A model generated the notes under the pieces. It ran no database searches. It was given only the letters and a program-made list of their open reading frames with translations, and was not told the origin of the DNA. From the NCBI RefSeq assembly GCF_024055715.1, contig NZ_JAMXMV010000010.1, forward strand, positions 248,001-312,000: a stretch of 64,000 bases of DNA. The letters run 5' to 3'. A program made the translations under genes and the position numbers. Below, piece after piece: positions 33,539-41,084 of this stretch (its first letter is position 1; the number at the start of each line of letters is the position of its first letter). This DNA comes from Actinoallomurus soli (lineage in GTDB: Bacteria; Actinomycetota; Actinomycetes; Streptosporangiales; Streptosporangiaceae).

Positions 33539-34873
33539 TCAGGACGCCCTCGCCGGCGCCGCGGAGTCGGCGGCGGGGGTCCGGCGGGCGGCGAGGATCG
33601 CGATGGCCGGAGGGCCCGCGATCGCGACGAAGACGGCGAGGACTCCGGGGAGCGCCAGCGCGGTCCGCAGTGAGGTCGCCTCGGCGAGGTGGCCGATGAT
33701 CGCCGGACCGGCAAGCAGCCCGCCGTAGGTGAAGCTGGTCAGCAGCGCGATGGTCCGGCCGGCCGAGGCCGGGTCCGCCCCGGCGGAGCTGAAGCCCACC
33801 GGCACGACCGTCGCCAGGCCGATCCCGACGAGGATCCAGCCCGCCCACGCGCATCCCAGCGCCGCGCCTCCGGCGGAGGGGGCGAGCAGCACGAGCGCGT
33901 AGCCGCCGGCGGCGACGGCGCCCGCCAGGCGCAGGGTCCGGCCGGCGCCGAGCCGGCCGCGCAGCCGGTCGCCGAGGAGCCGCATGGTGGTCATCGCCAC
34001 CGAGTACACCGTGAAGGACAGCGGCGCCAGGTCCGCCGAGGCGCCCAGCACCCGGCGGGCGTGCATCGCCGCCCAGTCCATCGCGCCGCCCTCGCAGATC
34101 GCGCCGGCGAGCATGACGACCCCCAGCAGCAGGATCACCGTGGGGACGCGGCCACGCCCCGTACGCGCCGCCGCCGCGGACGCACCCGTCTCCGCGGACG
34201 CACCCGCCACCCGAGAGGCAGCGGTCTCCCGAGACGCACCCGTCTCCAAGGACGCGCCCGCCGCCGGAGACGCACCGGTCTCCGGAGACGCGTCCGCCGC
34301 CTCGCGCGCCGGGCGGCCGGGGAGGAGGAGACGGGCGGGCAGGAGGAACAGCGCCGCCATGGTGAACGCCGTGCCGACGAGCAGGGTCTGGACGCCGAGG
34401 CCGCCGCCCAGCCCGGCCGACGTGACGACGCCGCCGACCGCGCCGCCGAGGCTCCACATGCCGTGGAACGCCGACATGATCGGCCTGCCGTAGCGGACCT
34501 CGACCTCGACGGCGTGGGCGTTCATCCCGACCTCGAGCAGCCCGAACCCGAGACCGAAGACGACCGCCCCGGCGAGAAGCGCCGAGTAGGATCCCGCGAG
34601 CGCCGGTCCGAGCAGGAGGAGGGCGTGCAGGGGGCCGGCCGCCCAGGTGAGCCGCCGGCTCGACCAGCGGTCCGCCAGCCGTCCCGCGGCCTGCATCGAG
34701 ACGAGCGCGGAGAGGGAGACCAGGAGCAGCGCGGTGCCGGTCCGCCCGGGGCTCAGGTCGAGCCGGTCGGCGAGGGCGGGCAGGCTCGCGGCCCAGATGC
34801 CGACGTTCAGGCCGCAGAGCCCGAAGTAGCCGAAGACGCCGACGCGGGCGCGCCTGGCCACGGAATCGAACAC
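33539..34873 (-). CDS. MFS transporter with expanded central loop
   Basis: A 444-residue transporter with twelve helices. Helix 2-3 loop LADRWSSRRLTWAAGP carries the MFS signature, and GFGLLEVGMNAHAVEVE with MSAFHGMWSLGGAVGG is typical of the fucose permease-like/YbjJ group, pointing to sugar or drug transport. Between helices 6 and 7, about residues 193-235, lies a low-complexity insert made of GAS/ETGAS hexapeptides. GTG 34873 follows AGGAGGGG. Divergent from the ROK regulator with a 65-bp gap and a shared palindrome, so it is probably the ROK target and a sugar transporter. Confidence 0.85.
   Translation of the reverse strand: MFDSVARRARVGVFGYFGLCGLNVGIWAASLPALADRLDLSPGRTGTALLLVSLSALVSMQAAGRLADRWSSRRLTWAAGPLHALLLLGPALAGSYSALLAGAVVFGLGFGLLEVGMNAHAVEVEVRYGRPIMSAFHGMWSLGGAVGGVVTSAGLGGGLGVQTLLVGTAFTMAALFLLPARLLLPGRPAREAADASPETGASPAAGASLETGASRETAASRVAGASAETGASAAAARTGRGRVPTVILLLGVVMLAGAICEGGAMDWAAMHARRVLGASADLAPLSFTVYSVAMTTMRLLGDRLRGRLGAGRTLRLAGAVAAGGYALVLLAPSAGGAALGCAWAGWILVGIGLATVVPVGFSSAGADPASAGRTIALLTSFTYGGLLAGPAIIGHLAEATSLRTALALPGVLAVFVAIAGPPAIAILAARRTPAADSAAPARAS
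34179..34304 (-). repeat. seven imperfect 18-nt repeats within the MFS gene
   Basis: Units related to GACGCACCCGTCTCCGSG follow one another in frame, coding for six-residue blocks such as GASxET and AGASxE in the cytosolic loop between helices 6 and 7. The 18-nt period preserves the frame. Related transporters have a much shorter loop (family knowledge). Confidence 0.8.
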
Positions 34874-34891
34874 GGTCCCCTCCTAATTTGC

Positions 34892-34902
34892 TCTCGCCGA
34901 GA
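34892..34902. promoter_or_regulatory. palindrome TCTCG-C-CGAGA between MFS and ROK genes
   Basis: An 11-bp dyad flanked by A/T-rich arms (TAATTTGC on the left, ACATAATT on the right) in the 65-bp divergent gap. It is the best candidate operator for the ROK regulator. A CATAAT overlapping its right flank may be a -10 for the ROK gene. Confidence 0.55.
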
Positions 34903-34938
34903 ACATAATTGATGGGAGGGGGCTGACACAATCGACGG

Positions 34939-36129
34939 GTGCGTACGGTGACCGGAGCGACGACCAGCGGCGAGCTTCGCCCGCACAACCTCGCGCGCCT
35001 CCTGCGGGCCGCGCACGACGGGGCGGGCCGGGCCACCCGCTCGGAGCTCACCCGCGGTCTGGGACTCTCGCGCGGAGCGGCCGCCGTCCTGGTCGCCGAC
35101 CTCGCCGAGGCGCGGCTGGCCGAGGAACGGCCCGCGCCGCAGCGGGCGCGCGGCCGCCCCACCGCGATCCTCGGCCCGCACCCCGAAGGCCCCCTCGCCC
35201 TGGCCGTCGACCTGCGGGAGGACGCCTGGACGATCGCCACGGCCGAGATCGGCGGGGATCTCACCGTGCGCGAGGAACGCCCGCATCCCGGGAACCCGCC
35301 GGAGATCGCCCTGGGCGGCCTGGCCGCGGCGATCGACCGGCACCTCACCGAGCTCGGCTCCCGCGTCGTGGGCGTCGGCGTCGCGCTGCCCGGCCCGATC
35401 CGGGACGGCCGCGTCGTGGACATCCCGCACCTGTCCTGGCGGGACGTCCCGGCGGCGGACATCCTGCGGGCCGACGCGACGCCGATCTTCCTGGGCAACG
35501 ACGCCGCGCTCGCCGGCCTGGCGGAGGCCCGGCGCGGCGCGCTCCGCGGCGTCGCCGTCGGCCTGCACTTCCACGTCGACTTCGACCTGGGCGGCACCCT
35601 GCTCGTCGACGGGAGCCCGCTGCGGGGCGCGCGCGGCACGACCGGGGAGGTCGGTCACATGCCGCTGGGCGGCTCGGACCTGCCGTGCGACTGCGGCGCC
35701 ATCGGGTGCTGGGCGCTCCAGGTCGGCGCGAACGCGCTGCTGCGGGCGATGGGCATCCCGGTCGAGCCTGCGCGCGGCCGCGCGGAGGCCCTGCGGATCC
35801 TCGACGGCGCCGCCGCGGGCGACCCTCGCTGCGCCGCCGCGCTCGACGAGGTCGCCCGCGCGTTCGGGGCCGGCACCGCCGCTCTCGTCAACGCCCTCGA
35901 CCCGCAGCGGGTGACCCTGTCCGGCCTGGGCGTACGGCTCCACGAGGAGGCGGCGGACACGTTCCAGGCCGCCTACGAGACCGGCCTCATGGCCTTCCGC
36001 CGCGACGAGCCGCCGCCGGTGCTCCCGGCCGCGCTGGGCGGGGACGCGACCCTCGTCGGAGCCTCGGAGCTGGCCTTCGACGCCTTCCTCACGCCGGAGG
36101 GCCTGACCGCCTGGCAGGCCGCCCGCTGA
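34939..36129 (+). CDS. ROK-family transcriptional repressor
   Basis: A 396-residue NagC/Mlc-like protein: winged helix at about 15-75 (NLARLLRAAHDGAGRATRSE, LGLSRGAAAVLVADLAEARL) and a ROK sugar-kinase fold behind it. VALPGPIRDGRVV, FLGNDAALAGLAEA and GTTGEVGHMPLGG are conserved; the zinc motif PCDCGAIGCW is intact. The first phosphate loop (normally DxGGT) is degenerate, as expected of a repressor without kinase activity. Starts with GTG 34939. Divergent from an MFS transporter. Its stop codon forms the first bases of the 54-nt duplicated 3' end of the next gene. Confidence 0.9.
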   Translation: MRTVTGATTSGELRPHNLARLLRAAHDGAGRATRSELTRGLGLSRGAAAVLVADLAEARLAEERPAPQRARGRPTAILGPHPEGPLALAVDLREDAWTIATAEIGGDLTVREERPHPGNPPEIALGGLAAAIDRHLTELGSRVVGVGVALPGPIRDGRVVDIPHLSWRDVPAADILRADATPIFLGNDAALAGLAEARRGALRGVAVGLHFHVDFDLGGTLLVDGSPLRGARGTTGEVGHMPLGGSDLPCDCGAIGCWALQVGANALLRAMGIPVEPARGRAEALRILDGAAAGDPRCAAALDEVARAFGAGTAALVNALDPQRVTLSGLGVRLHEEAADTFQAAYETGLMAFRRDEPPPVLPAALGGDATLVGASELAFDAFLTPEGLTAWQAAR

Positions 36130-36234
36130 TCAGACGACGGCGTCCGGCGCGGCGGCGACGCGCTCGGCAGTGAGATCCCCTGATCAGGCGACGGCGTCCA
36201 TCGTGGTGGCGACGCGCTCGGGGGTGAGGTCCCC
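36127..36234 (-). repeat. 54-nt tandem duplication of the HAD gene 3' end
   Basis: Positions 36127-36180 repeat 36181-36234 with eight mismatches (46 of 54 identical) and no gap. The right copy is the true C-terminus and stop of the HAD gene; the left copy still reads GDLTAERVAAAPDAVV-stop on the minus strand but is outside the gene. The left copy abuts and overlaps the ROK stop codon. Confidence 0.9.
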
Positions 36235-36846
36235 CAGGTCCTCGGCGACGTACGCCGCCAGGGCGAGGGCGTCCGGGGCCGGCGGGTACCTCGGGTGCGG
36301 CACCGCGATCACGCGCATCCCGGCGGCGTGCGCGGACCGCAGGCCGTTGCTGGAGTCCTCGACGGCGACGCAGCCGGCGGCGTCGACGCCGACCCTGCTC
36401 GCGGCGAGGAGGTACCCGTCGGGCGCGGGCTTGCCCCGGGCGACCTCCTCGGTCGAGACGGTCGCCCGGAACGACGCCGCGAGCCCCGTACGGTCGAGGA
36501 CGACGTCGATGAGCAGGCGCGGCGAGGAGCTGGCCAGCCCGAGAGGCCAGCGGGCCGCCAGCCGCCGTACGGCCTCGACGGCGCCCGGCATCAGCGGGAC
36601 GCCGTCCTCGTACCGGCGGGCCATCTGCTCGACGACGCCGCGCGCGACCTCGTCGGCCGGCATCCGGACGCCGAGCTCACCGCTCAGGTAGGCGGCCCAC
36701 TCGGAGGTGCTCATCCCCATCAGGCGCTGCTGGGTGTCGGGCTGCCACCGCCCGCCGTGGTCGGCGACGAAAGCCCGCCGTACCTCTTCCCAGACCGGTT
36801 CGGAGTCGACGAGCACGCCGTCGAGGTCGAAGACCACAGCATTCAT
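36184..36846 (-). CDS. HAD-superfamily phosphatase, beta-phosphoglucomutase-like
   Basis: A 220-residue cytosolic phosphatase with all four HAD motifs: VVFDLDGVLVDSEP (nucleophile Asp), LGLASSSPRLLID, EVARGKPAPDGYLLAA (Lys) and CVAVEDSSNGLRSAHAAG (Asp pair). The helical cap inserted after motif I marks subclass I. Substrates of relatives are sugar phosphates or beta-phosphoglucomutase substrates. Its ATG overlaps the stop of the upstream histidine kinase gene (ATGA), an unusual pairing. Its 3' end is duplicated in tandem. Confidence 0.9.
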   Translation of the reverse strand: MNAVVFDLDGVLVDSEPVWEEVRRAFVADHGGRWQPDTQQRLMGMSTSEWAAYLSGELGVRMPADEVARGVVEQMARRYEDGVPLMPGAVEAVRRLAARWPLGLASSSPRLLIDVVLDRTGLAASFRATVSTEEVARGKPAPDGYLLAASRVGVDAAGCVAVEDSSNGLRSAHAAGMRVIAVPHPRYPPAPDALALAAYVAEDLGDLTPERVATTMDAVA

Positions 36847-38183
36847 GCGGATAACTCTGACAGCAGGGGAAGAGTCAGCACGAAGCAGGCACCCTTGTCG
36901 TTGTCGGTGAGGCTCAGCGTGCCGCCGTGCGCGTGCGCGATCTCGCGGGAGATCGCCAGGCCGAGGCCGCTGCCGCCCGGGTCGCGCTGCCGCGCGTCCG
37001 GCAGCCGGATGAACCGCTCGAAGATCCGTTCACGGTCGGCCGGGGGGATCGGCTTGCCGTCGTTGAACACCTCCACGACCGCCTCGCCGCCCTGGCGCCG
37101 TACGGTCACGGTGACCTCGGAATCGGCGTGCCGCGCGGCGTTGTCGAGGAGGTTGGTGAGCACCCGGCTGATGTCCAGCCGGTTCGCCCGGACCACCACG
37201 CCCGGCTCGGTGACGACCTTCGCGGTGATCCGCCGTGGCACGCGGCGTACCTCGCGCTCGGCGAGGTCGCCGAGCTCGACGGGGCCGTTGCGGCTGGGCA
37301 GGCCCGCGTCGCGGCGCGCGAGTGCGAGCAGTTCGGTCACGATGTTCTGCAGCCGGTCGATGTTGGTCAGCGTCCTGCCGAGCGCCTCCCGCAGGTCGGT
37401 GCCCTCCGGGTCGATCAGCGCGACCTCCAGTTCGGCGCGGAGCCCGGCGATCGGGCTGCGCAGGTCGTGGGAGACGTCGGAGACGAGACGGCGCTGCTGC
37501 TCGACGGCCGCCTCCAGCCGGTCGAGGGTCGCGTTGACGGCCATCGCCAGCCAGTAGAACTCGTCGCGCCGCTGCGGCATCGAGACCCTCCGCCGCAGGT
37601 CCGCGGCGTTGATCGCGTCCAGCTCGTCGCGCAGCGCCTCGATCGGCCGCAGCCGCCGCCCGGCGGCCCACCACCGCCAGACGCCGCCCACGCCGATGCT
37701 GACGGGGATGCCGAGCGCCAGCAGGACGGCCAGGCCCGGGCGCGGGAACAGTCCCGGCTCCGGCGCGATCGAGTGGATGATGACCGCCTGCCCCGGACCG
37801 GTCACCCGCTGGGAGACCACCGTGAGGCAGTGGCGCCGGTCCACGCACACCCGCTGCTCGATGCGCTCGCCGTCGACGGGGCGGCGGGCGTGCAGGGCGG
37901 GCAGCCCGGACACGCTCCGGGTCGCCGCGACGACCTGCCCCCGGTCGTTCTGCACCTGGACGAGCTGATGGCCGCCGACGATGACGGGATTGGTCAGGTG
38001 CCCGGCGCGGGCGAGCGCGGCCACCTGCCGGGTGGTGTACGTCAGCTCCGTCGAGAGCCGGTCGGCCACCTGGTACTGGATCAGGGCGAGCACCCCGATG
38101 TAGACCAACACCGCGACGACCCCCGTCACCGTCATCGCGATGACGGTGGCGCGCTGTCGGATCGTCTGGTCCCTGTGTCGCAC
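36843..38183 (-). CDS. membrane sensor histidine kinase without adjacent response regulator
   Basis: A 446-residue HisKA-type kinase: helix 1 (VIAMTVTGVVAVLVYIGVLA), an extracytoplasmic sensor of about 120 residues with a possible disulfide (RVCVDRRHC), helix 2 (GLAVLLALGIPVSIGVGGVW), HAMP, H-box VSDVSHDLRSPIAG, N-box LTNLLDNAARHA and G-box GGSGLGLAISRE. GTG 38183 is chosen for its GGGGGA ribosome site. It is the orphan type: no response-regulator gene precedes it or follows it, and it is instead coupled to a HAD phosphatase. The regulator partner must lie elsewhere. Confidence 0.88.
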   Translation of the reverse strand: MRHRDQTIRQRATVIAMTVTGVVAVLVYIGVLALIQYQVADRLSTELTYTTRQVAALARAGHLTNPVIVGGHQLVQVQNDRGQVVAATRSVSGLPALHARRPVDGERIEQRVCVDRRHCLTVVSQRVTGPGQAVIIHSIAPEPGLFPRPGLAVLLALGIPVSIGVGGVWRWWAAGRRLRPIEALRDELDAINAADLRRRVSMPQRRDEFYWLAMAVNATLDRLEAAVEQQRRLVSDVSHDLRSPIAGLRAELEVALIDPEGTDLREALGRTLTNIDRLQNIVTELLALARRDAGLPSRNGPVELGDLAEREVRRVPRRITAKVVTEPGVVVRANRLDISRVLTNLLDNAARHADSEVTVTVRRQGGEAVVEVFNDGKPIPPADRERIFERFIRLPDARQRDPGGSGLGLAISREIAHAHGGTLSLTDNDKGACFVLTLPLLSELSA

Positions 38184-38734
38184 TGGCTGTCCCCCGCGGC
38201 CACGGCGCCCCCTGAGCCATGCCACAGCACCGGACAACTACCCAGCGGGGGACTCCCTATGCATTCCGTCACCCTGCGGTGTACACGCGGCGCGGCCGAA
38301 CGGCCACTGTCGGCCGCCCGTCCGGACACCGCAGCACTCCGGCCGTCGGCCGGGGAACCTGCGGGAACCGGGACGCGACGAGAGAATCGTCCGCCCCTCA
38401 GGAGGAATCTCGACGGGTTCCTTTTCGGACTGCCACGAGGACGACGCACCTGCATACGGGTTTGAGCAGCGCCATGCCCGGTACGTCCGATTCGTTGAAT
38501 GGAACGTGGCAAAGGTCGCCCACTACGGGTCGTCTCGATGCACGCATCTGTGTCAGAGTTGACACGCGACAGAACACTGGGAAGCGGTGATACTCAACTG
38601 GAGGAGACGTACGGCCGCGAGGGCGGTCGCCCACGGGGGCGGCCCGGCCGGTGGAAGAACTGGACAACGAATGACTGCCGTCCGCGCCACAGATGGGCGA
38701 CAATAGCGGCGTTCGATGGGAGGCGGGAGCGCCA
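38184..38734. other. 551-bp intergenic region upstream of the histidine kinase
   Basis: No convincing gene on either strand: open frames here are short, lack family features and have atypical composition. A consensus-like -35 TTGACA (38559-38564) has no matching -10 at 16-18 bp. GC content is visibly lower from about 38380 to 38620 than in the neighbours, which suggests regulatory or decayed sequence. The ribosome site of the small membrane protein gene lies at its right end. Confidence 0.5.
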
Positions 38735-38884
38735 ATGAAGAAGTACCTGACCTGGGCACTTATAGCCTTTGTCATCTTCTACCTGCTTACATCCCCCAAT
38801 GGCGCAGCCCACGTCGTGCACAACGCACTCGGCGGGCTGGTGTCGGCGGGCAACTCCTTGTCGAGGTTCGTCAACGCACTGTGA
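38735..38884 (+). CDS. 49-residue single-pass membrane protein
   Basis: MKKYLTWALIAFVIFYLLTS followed by a short amphipathic tail (NALGGLVSAGNSLSRFVNAL). One N-terminal membrane helix with a basic start predicts the tail on the outer face or a membrane-surface helix. Proteins of this size and pattern are conserved in actinomycetes without known function. ATG 38735 follows GGGAGGCGGGAG. A GC hairpin terminator follows immediately, so it forms its own transcript. Confidence 0.8.
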   Translation: MKKYLTWALIAFVIFYLLTSPNGAAHVVHNALGGLVSAGNSLSRFVNAL

Positions 38885-38893
38885 CCCCCTGAC

Positions 38894-38914
38894 GGCGCGA
38901 GGCCCCCTCGCGCC
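38894..38914 (+). terminator. 8-bp hairpin after the small membrane protein gene
   Basis: GGCGCGAG (38894-38901) pairs with CTCGCGCC (38907-38914) across a GCCCC loop, 10 bp after the stop codon. Confidence 0.7.
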
Positions 38915-39000
38915 ACGCCCTACGTCCCCGTTGGTCCCCCATCGCCGCCGAGGTCCGGGGTTCTTTTCATGCCCGGTCCCCGCAGGTCGCCGCGCGCTCC

Positions 39001-39019
39001 TCTAGAACGACGTTCTAGA
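39001..39019. promoter_or_regulatory. TCTAGAAC-GAC-GTTCTAGA operator before the CoA-transferase gene
   Basis: A perfect 8-bp inverted repeat with 3-bp spacer, 31 bp upstream of the CoA-transferase ATG. It resembles the AAC-n-GTT half-site layout of TetR-family lipid regulators such as KstR, though the spacer is one base longer. The regulator is not encoded nearby. Confidence 0.7.
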
Positions 39020-39050
39020 GTGAGCCGCGAGGCCGACCTGAGGAGTGAAC

Positions 39051-40202
39051 ATGGGACCACTGCACGGTGTTCGCGTCATCGAGATCGCGAGCCTGGCGCC
39101 GGCGCCGTTCGGCTGCATGGTGCTCTCCGATCTGGGTGCCGACGTGCTCCGAGTCGACCGTCCGTCCACCGTGGCCGGCGCGGCCACGGTCGTCGGCGGT
39201 GAGGCGACCGCGGATCCGCTGAGCCGCGGTCGCCGTTCCATCGGGCTGAACCTCAAGGATCCGGCCGGCGTCGACCTGCTCCTGCGTCTCATCGAGTCGG
39301 CCGACGTCCTCGTCGAGGGCTTCCGCCCGGGCGTCGCCGAACGCCTCGGCTTCGGCCCCGACGTCTGCCTCGAGCGCAACCCCCGCCTGGTGTACGGCCG
39401 GATGACGGGCTGGGGCCAGGAAGGCCCCATGGCCGCCATGGCCGGCCATGACATCAACTACATCGCGATCGCCGGCGCGCTCGACCCGATCGGTCACGCG
39501 GGCGAGCGGCCCGTCCCCCCGCTCAACCTCATCGGCGACTTCGGCGGCGGCGGCATGCTCCTCGCGCTCGGCATCCTCGCCGCGCTGTACGAGCGTTCGC
39601 GGTCCGGCCGGGGCCAGGTCGTCGACGCCGCCATGGTCGACGGCGCCGCCCTGCTGACCTCGTTCATCCACGGCATGCGCGGCCAGGGCCTCTGGCGCGA
39701 CGAGCGCGGCACGAACCTCCTCGACGGCGGCGCGCCGTTCTACGACACGTACGAGACCGCCGACGGCCGGTACGTCAGCGTCGGCGCCCTGGAACCACAG
39801 TTCTACGCCGCCCTGCTGCGCGGCCTGGGCCTGGAGGACGAGGACCTGCCCGCCCAGCTCGACCAGGAGCGCTGGCCCGAGCTGCGGGCGCGCTTCACCG
39901 AGGTCTTCAAGCAGCGCACCCGCGACGAGTGGACCGCGATCTTCGACGGCACCGACGCCTGCGTGGCACCGGTGCTCGGTCTCGGCGAGGCGCCCGCCCA
40001 CCCGCACAACCGGGCGCGCGACGGCTTCCTGGACATCGGCGGCCTGCCCCAGCCGGCCCCTGCGCCCCGCTTCGGCCGCACCGCCGCCGAGACGCCCCGC
40101 CCACCGGCCCGGCCGGGCGAGCACACCGACGCCGCCCTCGCCGGCCTCGGCCTCACCGAGGACGAGATCGCCGCCCTCCGCGCACGCGGCGCCATCGCCT
40201 GA
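39051..40202 (+). CDS. CaiB/BaiF family CoA-transferase, alpha-methylacyl-CoA racemase-like
   Basis: A 383-residue class III CoA-transferase: GVRVIEIASLAPAPFGCMVL, DLGADVLRVDRP, SIGLNLKDPAGVDLLLRL, then YGRMTGWGQEGPMA and AGHDINYIAIAGAL, where the His-Asp pair matches alpha-methylacyl-CoA racemases. NLIGDFGGGGMLLALGI is also specific to that racemase group. Likely role: racemising 2-methyl-branched acyl-CoAs in sterol or branched-chain fatty acid breakdown. ATG 39051 follows GAGGAG. Monocistronic, with a palindromic operator upstream fitting control by a TetR-type lipid regulator. Confidence 0.9.
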   Translation: MGPLHGVRVIEIASLAPAPFGCMVLSDLGADVLRVDRPSTVAGAATVVGGEATADPLSRGRRSIGLNLKDPAGVDLLLRLIESADVLVEGFRPGVAERLGFGPDVCLERNPRLVYGRMTGWGQEGPMAAMAGHDINYIAIAGALDPIGHAGERPVPPLNLIGDFGGGGMLLALGILAALYERSRSGRGQVVDAAMVDGAALLTSFIHGMRGQGLWRDERGTNLLDGGAPFYDTYETADGRYVSVGALEPQFYAALLRGLGLEDEDLPAQLDQERWPELRARFTEVFKQRTRDEWTAIFDGTDACVAPVLGLGEAPAHPHNRARDGFLDIGGLPQPAPAPRFGRTAAETPRPPARPGEHTDAALAGLGLTEDEIAALRARGAIA

Positions 40203-40231
40203 TCACCCCGGGACCCGGGCAGGGCGTGCGG

Positions 40232-40585
40232 TCACACGTCGGCGAAGTCGACCCGGCTCGCCAGGGGAATGTCGTCGTCGACGACACGGAACGGCACCTG
40301 CCACTCGGGCGTCGCGCACTCCGCGGCGTGCAGGGCGGTCCGGACATTCGCGGAGAACAGCCGCACGGCATCGCGGAACGTATCCGCCTCGACGCCCATC
40401 ACCACCGAGATGGAGCGGTCGGCGATGGCGGCGGTGATGTCCGGATCGACGAGACCCGAGTCGACTTTCTCCAGGTCACAGAGCGCGTCCATGACCGCTT
40501 CGACGAACGCGTCGAAGTCCTCGTCTCTGTCCGGACCGCTCGCGGGCGCGAAGGACAGGTCGACTCCCAGGTGGTGGACAGTCAT
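40232..40585 (-). CDS. small acidic protein, partner of HicA-like gene
   Basis: A 117-residue acidic protein of mixed alpha/beta character (MTVHHLGVDLSFAPASG ... DEDFDAFVEAVMDALCDLEK ... ISVVMGVEADTFRDAV). It lacks a membrane segment and I recognise no named domain. Its ATG overlaps the stop of the upstream 74-residue gene by 4 bp (ATGA), so the two are expressed together. The regular alpha-beta pattern is compatible with an antitoxin or immunity-like partner; this is inferred from the pairing only. Confidence 0.65.
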   Translation of the reverse strand: MTVHHLGVDLSFAPASGPDRDEDFDAFVEAVMDALCDLEKVDSGLVDPDITAAIADRSISVVMGVEADTFRDAVRLFSANVRTALHAAECATPEWQVPFRVVDDDIPLASRVDFADV

Positions 40586-40806
40586 TCTTCCTTCTCCCAG
40601 CAGGTCGCGCGCTTCAACTGACCGAGGAGGTTAGTCAGGTAGTTCCGATCCGACGGCGTTAGCTTGACGGTCTTCAGGTGCTTGGTCTCGCACGGGCAGT
40701 ACATCTTGTAGTACCTCCTACCCTTCTCGACACGCCAACCCTTCTTCTCGGCTTCCTTGAGGACCGCCTCGAGGTCCGATTTCGGATGCCTGGGCCTATT
40801 CGGCAT
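40582..40806 (-). CDS. 74-residue basic HicA-like/dsRBD-fold protein
   Basis: A small basic protein with RPRHPKSDLEAVLKEAEKKG, WRVEKGRRYYKMYCPCETKH and LKTVKLTPSDRNYLTNLL. The pattern alpha-beta-beta-beta-alpha with GWRV...G.YYK..CPC...H.KTV is like the HicA mRNA-interferase fold (the catalytic His of HicA would correspond to the KH dyad), with an added CPC. Found with a partner gene in many actinomycetes. Codon use includes CTA and AAG-rich stretches and is less GC-biased than neighbours. Toxicity is not established. The palindrome at 40891-40912 lies about 85 bp upstream. Confidence 0.65.
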   Translation of the reverse strand: MPNRPRHPKSDLEAVLKEAEKKGWRVEKGRRYYKMYCPCETKHLKTVKLTPSDRNYLTNLLGQLKRATCWEKEE

Positions 40807-40890
40807 CGCATCGCCTTCGCGGGAACTTTGACCAGGTCAGAGCACCCCGCCTCGCAGCATCTCACATGCAGGAGCGGAGCGGGAGTCCCG

Positions 40891-40912
40891 ATATGACTAT
40901 CAGTAGTCATAT
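40891..40912. promoter_or_regulatory. ATATGACT-n6-AGTCATAT inverted repeat
   Basis: Perfect 8-bp arms (40891-40898 and 40905-40912) with a 6-bp spacer, very A/T-rich for this genome. It lies between the HicA-like unit (minus strand) and the response regulator at 41085, about 85 bp from the former and 170 bp from the latter. A dimeric repressor site is the simplest reading; no candidate protein is evident, though the paired small proteins might autoregulate. Confidence 0.65.
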
Positions 40913-41084
40913 GATCGCGGTTCGCGATGACCGGATGCGGACATGGGGTCCGGACCGCCGGGGCGATGAGCGTACCCATCGGTTGGTCGGTCTCGTGGTA
41001 TCAGCCGAAAAGATCGGGTCGCCTCCGTCAGATTGAGGATCTGCGGGGCTGCCGGATCCGGCATCCTCGGTCCATGAGGTCCTC

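Noticed and set aside
38499-38738. Small open frame in the 38.2-38.7 kb gap
   Set aside because: No ribosome site, no recognisable family and it overlaps the start of the more convincing 49-residue membrane protein.
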